A stretch of DNA of 64,000 nt from Kitasatospora sp. NBC_01287 (GTDB lineage Bacteria > Actinomycetota > Actinomycetes > Streptomycetales > Streptomycetaceae), in the NCBI RefSeq assembly GCF_026340565.1, contig NZ_JAPEPB010000001.1, forward strand, positions 5,060,501 through 5,124,500, read 5' to 3'. Of this stretch, positions 52,501 through 60,591 are shown one piece after another (position 1 is the first letter of the stretch; each line of letters begins with the position of its first letter). The notes under the pieces were generated by a model. That model saw only the letters and a program-made list of their open reading frames with translations, ran no database searches and had not been told where the DNA came from. Both the position numbers and the translations under genes were made by a program.

Positions 52501-52535
52501 AAGGCCCAGGTCATGCAGCCCATGACCTGGGCCTT
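52501..52535 (+). terminator. Original tRNA-Thr terminator
   Basis: 15-bp stem AAGGCCCAGGTCATG with CATGACCTGGGCCTT, 5-nt loop, then TGG. Its sequence differs from the two island-type hairpins, so it is probably the ancestral chromosomal terminator. Confidence 0.8.
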
Positions 52536-52551
52536 TGGTCTTCCCTGTGGC

Positions 52552-52992
52552 CTAGGCGGGGGAGCGTCCGGCTGACTGCTCCCGCTGCCACGCCGTGGGT
52601 GCCGAGGCGGGCACCCAGCCGTGCACCTGCGCGGGCCCGACGTACAGCACATCCCGGATCCGGTTGTGCGGGCCCCACCCGACCTGGCCCGTCACCAACA
52701 TGAACGCGCCCGGAGGCACGTGCCGGCCCTCGAACCACGCGTCCTGGAGCCTCCCCGAGTCGCACCACCGGACCTGAGCCTTCGACCCCCGCCGGGCCCG
52801 CTGGTACACGCTCGCCACCTGCAGCAGCCGAGCGCCCGCCGACCGCCGGGCCTCCTGCTCGCGCAGCAGCCAGGCCCATTGCGCGGCCAGCGTCGCGCGC
52901 TCGCGCCGACGGCGTGCGCGCGATACCGCGACCGTGACAGCCAGCACACCGACGACCAGGAGCACCGGCAGGTACGGGGCGACGTTCTTCAT
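52552..52992 (-). CDS. Small membrane-anchored protein of unknown function
   Basis: 146 residues. One N-terminal helix (YLPVLLVVGVLAVTVAVSRA) is followed by a basic RRRRER stop-transfer segment, a helical region (LAAQWAWLLREQEARRSAGARLLQVASVYQ) and a small beta domain with FMLVTGQVGWGPHNRIRDVLYVG. The soluble part should be cytoplasmic. ATG 52992 lacks a good ribosome site; a GTG at 53016 is the alternative. It lies 52 bp downstream of the kinase gene in the same direction. Confidence 0.7.
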   Translation of the reverse strand: MKNVAPYLPVLLVVGVLAVTVAVSRARRRRERATLAAQWAWLLREQEARRSAGARLLQVASVYQRARRGSKAQVRWCDSGRLQDAWFEGRHVPPGAFMLVTGQVGWGPHNRIRDVLYVGPAQVHGWVPASAPTAWQREQSAGRSPA

Positions 52993-53043
52993 GGGCCCAT
53001 CAGTACAGGAAGGCACCCTTCGTGTGCCACCGGCGTGACGTGG

Positions 53044-54654
53044 TCAGCCAGTGGGTGAGGCGTCCAGGGACGCCCGCGGCGGCTTGAAGGGCATGAGGAC
53101 GGAGACCGCTGTCGACAGCACGAGCCACGTCAGTACTCCGAGGACCGCCGTCATCAGCACCGGCAGCCAGGTGCCGGCGAGGAACCCGGTGGCGATCGTC
53201 GCGTTCACCAGGGCCGCGCTCACCGCCAGTTGCACCTCGGAGCCGCGACGCGTCAGCGTGCGGCCGAGGCTCCTGACGAGCGGTCTCTGCGCGCCCAGCA
53301 GCGCCGGGCACATGACCCAGCTCGTGATCAGCACACCCCACCAGGGCATCGGCGAGACGATCAGGAGCAGCAGGCAGGAGACGATCGTCACGCCCATCGA
53401 GACGAAGAACCCGCCGGTGCCGTCCTCGACGCCCTTGGAGGGCTCGTCGAGCTTCATGCCGAGTGCGAGGACCAGGGCGACGGCGACTCCGACCACGACC
53501 GCCCAGGTGGCGGACCAGGAGGCGAACGCGAAGACCTGGAGGGCGGCCAGCGCGCCGCCTGCCGCGGCGGCCCGCCGCACGGCCTTGCTCCTCGGCGCCT
53601 TTGGCCATGCGGGAGCGGGTTCCGGCGTGGTCTCGGGGGCTGGGGCTTCCCGCCGGGCGGAGGCAGCGGCCTGCGGGGCCGCGGCCGGTGGCGCGAGGAC
53701 TGTCGGAGGGTGGGGGACAGCGGGTGACCACCGGGCGCTACGGGTCGTCAGGGAGGACAGGTCCGGAGCCGGAGCCGGAGCCGGGCGCGGCAGCGGCTCC
53801 GCCCGCCGGCGCGGTGCCGGCGGCGCGAGCAACGCCCGTATCTCCTCGGCCACTTGAGCCGCGTCGGTGCCGCGGTGGCTGGGGGTCTTGGCGAGCAGGC
53901 GCAGGGTCAGGTCGTCGACGCCCGCGGGGATGATCGCGCGGTGGGTGCTCGGGGCCTCGGGTTCACGGGTGAGGTGCTGCTGGAGGACCGCCAGTGGCTG
54001 TCCCGAGAAGGGCGGCTGTCCGGTCAGCAGGGTGTGGAGCAGGCAGCCGACGGCGTACAGGTCCGCGGCGGGGCCGATGTTCCGGTCGCCTCGGGCCTGT
54101 TCGGGGGACATGTAGGCAGGAGTACCGACGATGTGGCCCGCGCCGGTGAGCGAGAGTTCCTCGTAGACGTGCTTGGCGATCCCGAAGTCGAGGATCTTGA
54201 CCGTGCTCCCGGGCAGCAGCATGGCGTTCGCCGGTTTGACGTCCCGGTGGACGATCCCGGCACGATGGGCGGCGGCGAGGCCCGTGCAGATCTGCAGGGT
54301 CCAGTCCAGCACGTCCGGCACGGGCGGAAGCGCACCCTGCCGGACGATCTCCTCCAGGGACTGCCCGTTGAGCAGCTCCATGACGAGGAACGGCGCGCCG
54401 CCGTGCTCGGGGCCGGCCCGGCCGAAGTCGTGGATGGTCACGATGTGCGGGCTGCTGAGGTTGCCGGCGGCCCTGGCCTCCGCGGCGAACCGCTCGGTGC
54501 CGTCGGAGGCCGGGTCGGCGCCCGTCAGCAGCTTCACCGCCACCGGGCGGGCGACCCGTTCGTCGAAGGCACGCCAGACCTGGCCCATGCCGCCGGAGCC
54601 CAGGACTGATTCCAGGTGGTACCGGTCGTCCAGCCTTGCTCCGTGCATCTCCAC
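53044..54654 (-). CDS. Membrane Ser/Thr protein kinase
   Basis: 536 residues. PknB-type kinase: P-loop VLGSGGMGQVW, VAVKLL, catalytic HRDVKPAN, DFGIAK, activation loop VGTPAYMSPEQARG. After a Pro/Ala-rich juxtamembrane linker (residues 270-370) come five or six membrane helices (ALQVFAFASWSATWAVVVGVAVALVL, then others) and no PASTA domain. A multi-helix C-terminal sensor region is unusual for this family and suggests membrane-state or small-molecule sensing. Start GTG 54654 or ATG 54648. Confidence 0.9.
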   Translation of the reverse strand: MEMHGARLDDRYHLESVLGSGGMGQVWRAFDERVARPVAVKLLTGADPASDGTERFAAEARAAGNLSSPHIVTIHDFGRAGPEHGGAPFLVMELLNGQSLEEIVRQGALPPVPDVLDWTLQICTGLAAAHRAGIVHRDVKPANAMLLPGSTVKILDFGIAKHVYEELSLTGAGHIVGTPAYMSPEQARGDRNIGPAADLYAVGCLLHTLLTGQPPFSGQPLAVLQQHLTREPEAPSTHRAIIPAGVDDLTLRLLAKTPSHRGTDAAQVAEEIRALLAPPAPRRRAEPLPRPAPAPAPDLSSLTTRSARWSPAVPHPPTVLAPPAAAPQAAASARREAPAPETTPEPAPAWPKAPRSKAVRRAAAAGGALAALQVFAFASWSATWAVVVGVAVALVLALGMKLDEPSKGVEDGTGGFFVSMGVTIVSCLLLLIVSPMPWWGVLITSWVMCPALLGAQRPLVRSLGRTLTRRGSEVQLAVSAALVNATIATGFLAGTWLPVLMTAVLGVLTWLVLSTAVSVLMPFKPPRASLDASPTG

Positions 54655-54694
54655 CCCGTCACGGCCCTGGGGGCGCGGCTGCTCCGGGTGCGCC

Positions 54695-54955
54695 CTACCG
54701 ATCGAGCACTCTATCGGGCCGCGGCTCGGGCTGTGCGTGCTCCTGCATCTGCTGGACCGGGTGGCCGAGGTGGGTCCGAGGCCGCAGCCGGCCGGCTCGG
54801 GACTCCAGGTGGCGCCGCTCGGCGATGCCGGCGGTGGCCTTCGCGGCGCGCTGGTAGTGCTCGTAGGCCCCGGCCGCGTCGCCGGCCTTCTCCAGCAGGT
54901 GCGCCCGTACGGAGAGCAGCCGGTGGTGTCCGGCGGCGGTGGTAGCCGATCGCCG
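54695..54955 (-). pseudogene. Remnant of an ECF RNA polymerase sigma factor (C-terminal end)
   Basis: The minus strand encodes AAGHHRLLSVRAHLLEKAGD, then AYEHYQRAAKATAGIAERRHLESRAGRL, and stops at 54,695. This is the typical C-terminus of the SigJ/DUF6596-type sigma factors (GxHxLxAVRAHLLExxGD). There is no start codon and no sigma-2/sigma-4 domain: the frame breaks just upstream, where the ABC permease gene ends at 54,983. A deletion probably joined the two. Confidence 0.7.
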
Positions 54956-54982
54956 ACACGGTCGGCAGCGGGCGCCGGCGGG

Positions 54983-57595
54983 TCAGTCGCGGCCGGCGAC
55001 CGCCAGAGCGGGCCTGACGCGCAGGGCCACGGCGGTGGAGAGCAGGGTGGTGGACAGGGTGAGGGCCAGGGCCGCCACGACCACCACGAGGAAGATCCAC
55101 ACCGGCCCGGCGGGGATCGGGGAGCCGAGGATGTTCAGGCTCAGCGGCACCAGCGTTGCCGCCGCGACCAGCGTGCCGAGCAGCAGGCCGGCCAGCGCCA
55201 CCAGGAGCGACTCGACCGTCGTCATCCGCAGCACCTGGCCCCGGGTGGCCCCGATCAGGCGCTGCAGGGAGAACTCCCCGCGCCGCTCGGCGGTGGCCAT
55301 CACCTGGGTGTTGACCAGGGCGATCGCCGCGTAGCCGATGACCATGACCACCAGCAGGTAGGCCATCCAGGCCTGGGTGTTGTCGCTGTCCTGGTGAGCG
55401 GCGGTGACCTGGTCCCGGCTGACCACCCGCAGCCCGGGAGTGCTGCCGGCGAGTGCGGACAGCCGCCGGGAGAGCTGGGCGGTGTCCTGGCCGGCGGCGC
55501 CGCGCACCAGGATCTGCGGCAGCAGGCCGCTGGTGGTGTGGCCGAGCAGCAGGGGGGCCGGGACCAGCGCGGTCTCGTATCCGCGCCGGGCGCTGACGGT
55601 GGCGACCAGGCGCAGGCTGACCGGGGTCCCGTCGCCGAGCCGGGTGGGGACCAGGTCGCCCAGCCGGTGCCCGCCGAGGTCCGCGGTGGGCAGGGCCACG
55701 GTGTCGCCGCTGAGGTCGTCGAGGCTGCCGCTGAGGACCTGGATCGACGTCGTGCCGGCCACGCCCTGGGGGGAGACCCCGAACACCGGGAGGTCCGGGA
55801 CGTCGACCTTGCGGTCGTGCTTTCCGGCGGCCTGCGGGGCGGGGCTCTGCGCCGGGCTCTGCCCTGGGCTCTGCGCCGGGCTCTGCCCTGGGCTCTGCGC
55901 CGGGCTCTGCGCGGGCTCCAGGAACAGGGAGCTGGAGGTGAGGGCGGAGGCCGCCGCGACGCCGGGCAGCTGCTGGACGGTGTCCACCAGGGCGGGCGGC
56001 AGCCCGCCGGTGGCCGAGGTGAGGACCAGGTCGGCGCGCAGGTTGTCGGTGAACGCCCGGTCGTCCCCGCCCGCCTGAGTGGTCTGCAGGTAGATCAGCG
56101 AGGTGGCCAGCCCGGTGGCGAGCATGACCGGCATCACGGCCCCGGACAGGCGGATCGAGCGGGCCTTGGCGTTGAGCATGGCCAGCTGGCCGGAGAATCC
56201 GGTGAAGGCGGCCAGCGGGCGGCGCAGCAGCGCCGTGATGACCTTGCTCAGGCCGGGCCCGAGCAGTCCGAAGCCGGCCACCCAGAGCATCGCCCCGGGC
56301 GTGGCGGTGCTGCCCGCCTTCCGGGGATCCATCACCAGCGCGGTGACCAGGGCCAGCGCGGTCCCGCCCGCCAGGCAGAGCACGGCGAACAGCAGCCGGA
56401 CCCAGCTGAACCAGCGGCGCTGCAGGGCGGCCTCGGCGAGCGCCTCGATGGGACGGGTCAGGGCCGCGCGCCGGCCCGCGATCCAGGCGGCGCCGAGCGC
56501 GGTGAGCAGGGCGACCCCCGCGCCGACGAACATCGGGACCGCTCCGGCGCGGTAGACGATGCCGGCGGGCACCACTCCGCCGTGGACGAAGGCGGCGAGC
56601 AGCTGGCGTCCGAGCCGGGGGCCGGGGTAGCAGGCGAGCGCGGTGGCGATCAGGGCCACCAGCATGGTCTCGCCGAGGATCAGCCGGCGCAGCTGGCCGG
56701 GCGTGGCGCCGGTGGCGCGCAGCAGCGCCATCTCCCGCCGGCGCTGCTGGATCGACAGGCCCAGGGTGCCGGCCACCACGAACACGGTGACCATGACGGA
56801 CAGTCCACCGAAGACCGCGGCCAGCGGGATCAGGTTCTTGCCGTGGGTGACGACCGCGGGGTCCTCGGCCCGGCCGCGCTCGTCACCGACGAGCACGTCG
56901 ACCTGTTCGCCGGCCACCAGCGCGCTGATCGCCCCGCGCACCTGGCCCGGGTCACTGCCCGGGGTGGTGAACACGCCGATGGCGTCGGCGGTGTCCGGCC
57001 GGACGGCGAAGTCCATCGCGTCGGCGTCGGCGAAGAAGACCGTCGCCGCGTCGCCCGGGCCGCTGACCAGGGCGGTGACGGTGAACTGCCGGGTGCCGCC
57101 GTGGACGTCCAGGGCGACGCCCGAGCCGATCCGCAGGCCCGCCGACGCCGCCAGGCGGCTGTCCAGCGCGACCTGGCTGGAACCGGTGGGCGCGCTGCCC
57201 TGGTCCAGGGCGTAGGGCGACAGCTGCGCGGCCGACCAGTCGCGGCCGGTCGTCTGCTGGATGCCGTGGCCGCCGCCGGGTACCAGCGCCGCCGGGAACG
57301 AGACGTCCGGCACGGCGGCCGAGACGCCGGGGATCGAGCGGATGCCGTCGACCAGCGACAGCGCCACCGGCACCCGCTCGGGGAAGACGCCGTTGCGGGT
57401 GTCCGGGTGCAGTTGGTCGCCGGAGACCACGATCGGCGCGGCCGCGAGGCGGTGCGGCGGAGCCGCGTCGTGGATGCCGGTCTCCAGCAGGCCACCGCAG
57501 CCCACCACGATCATGGCGCCGAGGAACATGGCGATGAACGACGCGAGGAAGCCGATCCGGTGGAAGCGCAGGGTGCGCAGCGCGATCCTGATCAC
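54983..57595 (-). CDS. FtsX/MacB-type ABC transporter permease
   Basis: 870 residues: two FtsX domains, each with helices around a large extracytoplasmic part. The first helix (GFLASFIAMFLGAMIVVGCGGLL) is N-terminal; helices at about 270-480 include SVMVTVFVVAGTLGLSIQQRRREMALLRATGATPGQLRRL; the last block ends in YLLVVMVIGYAAIALVNTQVMATAERRGEF and two more helices. An insert (SP-QSPAQSP repeats, 55,836-55,918) lies in the extracellular domain. Exports lipid-like compounds or antibiotics or provides peptide resistance, by family. It overlaps the ATPase gene by 4 bp. Confidence 0.9.
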   Translation of the reverse strand: MIRIALRTLRFHRIGFLASFIAMFLGAMIVVGCGGLLETGIHDAAPPHRLAAAPIVVSGDQLHPDTRNGVFPERVPVALSLVDGIRSIPGVSAAVPDVSFPAALVPGGGHGIQQTTGRDWSAAQLSPYALDQGSAPTGSSQVALDSRLAASAGLRIGSGVALDVHGGTRQFTVTALVSGPGDAATVFFADADAMDFAVRPDTADAIGVFTTPGSDPGQVRGAISALVAGEQVDVLVGDERGRAEDPAVVTHGKNLIPLAAVFGGLSVMVTVFVVAGTLGLSIQQRRREMALLRATGATPGQLRRLILGETMLVALIATALACYPGPRLGRQLLAAFVHGGVVPAGIVYRAGAVPMFVGAGVALLTALGAAWIAGRRAALTRPIEALAEAALQRRWFSWVRLLFAVLCLAGGTALALVTALVMDPRKAGSTATPGAMLWVAGFGLLGPGLSKVITALLRRPLAAFTGFSGQLAMLNAKARSIRLSGAVMPVMLATGLATSLIYLQTTQAGGDDRAFTDNLRADLVLTSATGGLPPALVDTVQQLPGVAAASALTSSSLFLEPAQSPAQSPGQSPAQSPGQSPAQSPAPQAAGKHDRKVDVPDLPVFGVSPQGVAGTTSIQVLSGSLDDLSGDTVALPTADLGGHRLGDLVPTRLGDGTPVSLRLVATVSARRGYETALVPAPLLLGHTTSGLLPQILVRGAAGQDTAQLSRRLSALAGSTPGLRVVSRDQVTAAHQDSDNTQAWMAYLLVVMVIGYAAIALVNTQVMATAERRGEFSLQRLIGATRGQVLRMTTVESLLVALAGLLLGTLVAAATLVPLSLNILGSPIPAGPVWIFLVVVVAALALTLSTTLLSTAVALRVRPALAVAGRD
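55836..55918. repeat. 24-bp tandem repeat encoding (QSPAQSPG)n in permease
   Basis: About three and a half units of GCTCTGCGCCGGGCTCTGCC-like DNA encode AQSPAQSPGQSP. In-frame, so length can vary without loss of the protein. Confidence 0.75.
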
Positions 57596-58437
57596 CGCTG
57601 CTCTCCCTGCGCGAGGCCGTGCGCGAGGCCCTGCTCAAGGCCCTGCTCAAGGCCCTGTGCGAGGCCCCGCGCGGCGGGCTGGTCGCCCCAGGCGCCGAGG
57701 TGGGTCATCCGCTCGGCGACCCGGTCGGCGGTCGGCCGCTCCAGGGAGTCGATGATCTGACCATCCGTCAGGAACAGCACGCGATCGGCGTGCGAGGCGG
57801 CCACCGGGTCGTGGGTGACCATGACGATGGTCTGCCCGGCCCACTGGACGGACTCGCGCAACAACGTCAGCACCTCGCGGGCCGTGCGGGTGTCCAGCGC
57901 GCCGGTCGGCTCGTCGCCGAAGAGCACGGCGGGCTTGGTCACCAGCGCCCGGGCGACGGCCACGCGCTGCTGCTGGCCGCCGGAGAGCTCCGCCGGTCGG
58001 GCCTTGCGCCGGGCCCCCAGGCCGACCCGTTCGATGATCTCGTCGACCTCGGCGGACCTGGGCCGGATCCCCGCCAGGCGCAGCGGCAGGGTGACGTTCT
58101 CCAGCACGTTCAGCGCGGGCAGCAGGTTGAAGGCCTGGAAGACGAAGCCGACGCGCCGGCGGCGCAGCTTGGTCAACTCCCGCTCGTTGAGGCCGGACAG
58201 CTCCGTGCCGTCGAGCATGACCGAGCCGGAGGTCGGCCGGTCGAGGCCCGCGGCGCACTGCAGGAAGGTGCTCTTGCCCGACCCGGAGGGCCCCATCACC
58301 GCGGTGAAGCTGCCGCGCCGCAGGCCGATGGTGACCCCGTCGAGCGCGGCCACCCTGTTCTTGGCGTTGCCGTAGGTCTTGGAGATGTCCTGGAGTCGGA
58401 CGACTTCGTCCGGGTGCCTGACTGCCGTGCTGTTCAC
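57592..58437 (-). CDS. ABC transporter ATP-binding protein (LolD/MacB type)
   Basis: 281 residues: Walker A GPSGSGKST, Q-loop FQAFNLLP, signature LSGGQQQRVAVARAL, Walker B AVLFGDEPTGALD, H-loop VTHD. The C-terminal tail (GLAQGLEQGLEQGLAHGLAQGEQR) is a five-residue-like repeat with GLEQ/GLAQ units. GTG 58437 has GGGGGAG 8 nt upstream. Pairs with the permease, with which it overlaps. Confidence 0.93.
   Translation of the reverse strand: MNSTAVRHPDEVVRLQDISKTYGNAKNRVAALDGVTIGLRRGSFTAVMGPSGSGKSTFLQCAAGLDRPTSGSVMLDGTELSGLNERELTKLRRRRVGFVFQAFNLLPALNVLENVTLPLRLAGIRPRSAEVDEIIERVGLGARRKARPAELSGGQQQRVAVARALVTKPAVLFGDEPTGALDTRTAREVLTLLRESVQWAGQTIVMVTHDPVAASHADRVLFLTDGQIIDSLERPTADRVAERMTHLGAWGDQPAARGLAQGLEQGLEQGLAHGLAQGEQR
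57603..57665. repeat. 12-bp tandem repeat encoding GL(A/E)Q at ATPase C-terminus
   Basis: GAGGCCCTGCTCAAGGCC-type units recur four to five times at the end of the ATPase gene. Confidence 0.7.
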
Positions 58438-58456
58438 GTGCTTTCTCCCCCTTGGA

Positions 58457-58505
58457 AATGGCTGTGGGCATGGCTGCGGGCATGGCTGTTGGGCATGGCT
58501 GACCA
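58457..58505. repeat. GGCATGGCTGT tandem repeat upstream of ABC ATPase
   Basis: Four copies of a 12-13-bp unit just before the ATPase gene. On the minus strand they make a 20-codon frame (MPNSHARSHAHSHFQGGEST, 58,496-58,434) whose stop overlaps the ATPase GTG, but it has no ribosome site. Confidence 0.6.
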
Positions 58506-58559
58506 GCGGCCGTGGCCGTGGGCGCAGCGCATTGGTGATCGAATGCGGATGACGGCCCG

Positions 58560-59255
58560 TCAGAAATGCAGCGGGCCTGGCTCGCTGAGCATCCGCTTCG
58601 CCTCGGCGAGCGGGTCGGTGGGCGGGCGCAGCACCGCGTGCGCGACCGTCAGGTGCAGGCGGGCGGCGGCGACCACCAGGCGGCTGCCGAGCACCGCCGC
58701 CAGGGCGAGGCAGCCGGCTGCCATGAGCAGTGCGGAGGGGAGGTCGTCACCCCAGATCCGCAGCACGACGCTGTGCCCCGCGGCGCCGTCGGCCCAGGCC
58801 AGCAGCGGCAGCACGGTGCCGGCGAGCGGTGCCACCCACAGGGCCAGGGCGAGCACGTCGAGCGCGAGCAGCGGCGGGAAGAGCAGTACGAGGTAGGCGC
58901 AGTCGCGCACGGTGGCGGGATCGGTGCAGCGGGTCCTGATCCGGGCGGTCAGGCCGGGCTCGGTGACCGCCCGGTACTCGTACGGGATCGGTTCGGCGAT
59001 CAGGGCGGCGCGGCCGCGTTCGACCTGCGCGCAGCCCCGCAGGATCCACGGGAGGCCGGCGAGCAGGGGCAGTGCCACGGTGAACTGGCCCAGCACGGCG
59101 CCCGCCACCACCGTGACGACGGCCACGGCGAACAGGGCCGGGCCCGTCACCAGGTAGCAGGCCAGGTAGGCGGCCGCCTGCCAGGGGGCGGCCGAGAAGA
59201 GCATCCGGAACGGGTTGGCGCTGGTCCGCAGGCGGACTGCTCGCAAGGTGCTCAT
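58560..59255 (-). CDS. Sensor-domain membrane protein
   Basis: 231 residues with four to six membrane helices (WQAAAYLACYLVTGPALFAVAVVTVV, GQFTVALPLLAGLPWIL and others), matching the 'putative sensor' domain found at the N-terminus of many streptomycete histidine kinases (PF13796 type). Here it stands alone, without a kinase. It overlaps the small upstream membrane protein by 4 bp. It may sense the ABC transporter's substrate or act on the membrane. Confidence 0.75.
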   Translation of the reverse strand: MSTLRAVRLRTSANPFRMLFSAAPWQAAAYLACYLVTGPALFAVAVVTVVAGAVLGQFTVALPLLAGLPWILRGCAQVERGRAALIAEPIPYEYRAVTEPGLTARIRTRCTDPATVRDCAYLVLLFPPLLALDVLALALWVAPLAGTVLPLLAWADGAAGHSVVLRIWGDDLPSALLMAAGCLALAAVLGSRLVVAAARLHLTVAHAVLRPPTDPLAEAKRMLSEPGPLHF

Positions 59256-59485
59256 TCCACACTTCGCAACAGGAGTTCGACCGACGCGAGCCGTTCGGTC
59301 AGCTCGGTCAGGGTGGCCTGTTGGGCCTCCTGGGCGGCGACCGCCTGCTCGGCCAGCTTGCGGTAGCCGGCCAGCGCCACGGCGTCCGCGCGGTGCCGCT
59401 GCAGCCTGAAGTGCGAGACCACGCTCGTCGTGATGCCGCCGATGACGATCGTGACGATAGCGATGGCGACGATGGCGCCGGTCAT
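59252..59485 (-). CDS. Small membrane protein with coiled coil
   Basis: 77 residues: helix AIVAIAIVTIVIGGITTSVV, then an amphipathic coiled coil (LAEQAVAAQEAQQATLTELTERLASVELLL). Similar small proteins sit between PadR/ArsR regulators and sensor-domain proteins in actinomycetes. It overlaps both neighbours by 4 bp, indicating one operon. Confidence 0.75.
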   Translation of the reverse strand: MTGAIVAIAIVTIVIGGITTSVVSHFRLQRHRADAVALAGYRKLAEQAVAAQEAQQATLTELTERLASVELLLRSVE

Positions 59486-59838
59486 GTCCGCTTCCCCTTA
59501 AGGTCGTTCGATTCTTGCTCGGCCTCCGGTCCGCCCGGGTCGGCCAGTTGATCCTCCTGGACGGCGGCCAGGATCGTCTCCAGATTGATCCGCAGCTCGA
59601 ACGGGACCAGCTCGAAGTACTTCAAGGCCTTGCCATCATCCGAGAGTTCGAGCCGGCCGACCACCAGACCGGCTGCCTCCAGCCGCTCCAGGTGCATGTA
59701 GAGCAGTGGGCGGGAGATGCCCAGTCGACGGGCCAGCTCACTGACGTACATCCGTCCGTCGGCGAGCTCGACGACCACCCGCAGGCGCTGTGCGTGACCC
59801 ACTGCGGCGAGAAACGCCAGCAGTTCCTCGCTGTTGAT
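59482..59838 (-). CDS. ArsR/PadR-like winged-helix regulator
   Basis: 118 residues. HTH MYVSELARRLGISRPLLYMHLERLEAAGLV, followed by a beta wing and a C-terminal acidic tail. In-frame ATG is absent upstream of the HTH. GTG 59802 is available, but the codons before it (SEELLAFLAAVGHAQRLRVV) form the usual first helix, and GGAGG lies 7 nt ahead of an ATC at 59,838. I therefore suspect a non-canonical ATC start; start at 59,802 is the conservative alternative. First gene of the operon with the small and sensor proteins. Confidence 0.75.
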   Translation of the reverse strand: MNSEELLAFLAAVGHAQRLRVVVELADGRMYVSELARRLGISRPLLYMHLERLEAAGLVVGRLELSDDGKALKYFELVPFELRINLETILAAVQEDQLADPGGPEAEQESNDLKGKRT

Positions 59839-59891
59839 GGCCCACCCTCCTCGCGATCTTCGAGGCCTGCAAGCCTTCAGCCTGTCGACCC

Positions 59892-59909
59892 TGTAAGTCA
59901 GAACTTACA
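59892..59909. promoter_or_regulatory. TGTAAGT-N4-ACTTACA operator
   Basis: A perfect 7-4-7 inverted repeat about 54 bp upstream of the winged-helix regulator, in an otherwise GC-rich spacer. Likely autoregulatory operator. Confidence 0.7.
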
Positions 59910-60064
59910 CATGACTGGAATGGCGGTCAACCATGGTCGGCCGGCGGATGGGGCGCCGTGGCGTGCCCTGATCCGCAGGCGGTGTCCAGGGCCGGATGGT
60001 CAAGATTTAGTAAATACGGCAAGCGTTCCATCGGATCGGGTCTAAGCTGGTCGAGGTTTAGCAG

Positions 60065-60230
60065 GCACCTCGTTCGGTGAGGCGTCTTCACGGACACAGG
60101 CCACTGATCCCAACCGTCGAGAGACGCTCCGGATCAGGACAGATCTTCCCGACCTAAGGGTTGATCCCAAGTGGCTTCCGGCTCGGGTGAGTTGGATTAC
60201 GCCGTGAAGTGCCAAAGCTCTGACGAGTTG
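60065..60230 (+). ncRNA. M-box (ykoK) Mg2+ riboswitch
   Basis: The conserved blocks are present in order: CTCGTTCGGTGAGGC at 60,069 (5' side of P1 and the L-shaped junction), an extended stem region, and GTGCCAAAGCTCTGACGAG ending at 60,227, where CTCGTT and GACGAG pair as P1. This is the ykoK/M-box consensus (CGUUxGGUGAGGCUCC and GUGCxAAAGCUCU). Senses Mg2+ and reduces expression when it is high. A TAAGCT -10-like element lies 20 bp upstream (60,043). The downstream gene is an NRAMP-like transporter. Confidence 0.85.
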
Positions 60231-60321
60231 GGGTGAGCCGTCCCTCGGGGGCGGCGAGCTCCTTGCCGTGTCGCAGTGCGCAGCGGGTGTCGCGCGCACC
60301 GGCCGGGAGGAGGCGAGAGAG

Positions 60322-60402
60322 ATGGACTGCAGTAGTCCGGGCCATAGTTGCCCCTACCCCCGCCTGTCCTCGTACGACTCGTACTTCTTCGGCTCGCGGT
60401 AA
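60322..60402 (+). CDS. Possible 26-residue leader peptide after the riboswitch
   Basis: MDCSSPGHSCPYPRLSSYDS then YFFGSR stop. It has a good ribosome site (GGAGGAGG, 8 nt upstream) and lies between the M-box and the transporter, so translation of the peptide could couple Mg2+ status to transcription or translation downstream, as leader ORFs do for mgtA. Rich in Tyr, Ser and Pro. Untested inference. Confidence 0.45.
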   Translation: MDCSSPGHSCPYPRLSSYDSYFFGSR

Positions 60403-60591
60403 CCACCTTCGCTACGCGCTCCCGCCGATCGGCCCCGCGGCTCGCCGCGCCGTCCGACGCGCGATCCGCCATGCCCTGATCCGCTCCGGTCGGCCTCGTG
60501 CCACCCGGGCAACTCGGCGCCCCGTAGCGGGGATCGCTGCCGCGCGCCTCCGAACTCCCCCTGACTGCGTGGGGGCTGAGGGAGGTTCACC

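Noticed and set aside
54173..57760. 1195-codon plus-strand ORF opposite ABC permease and kinase
   Set aside because: Antisense to conserved permease and kinase motifs.
58434..58496. 20-residue His-rich leader peptide before ABC ATPase
   Set aside because: No ribosome site; arises from the GGCATGGCTGT repeat. Kept only as a note in the repeat entry.
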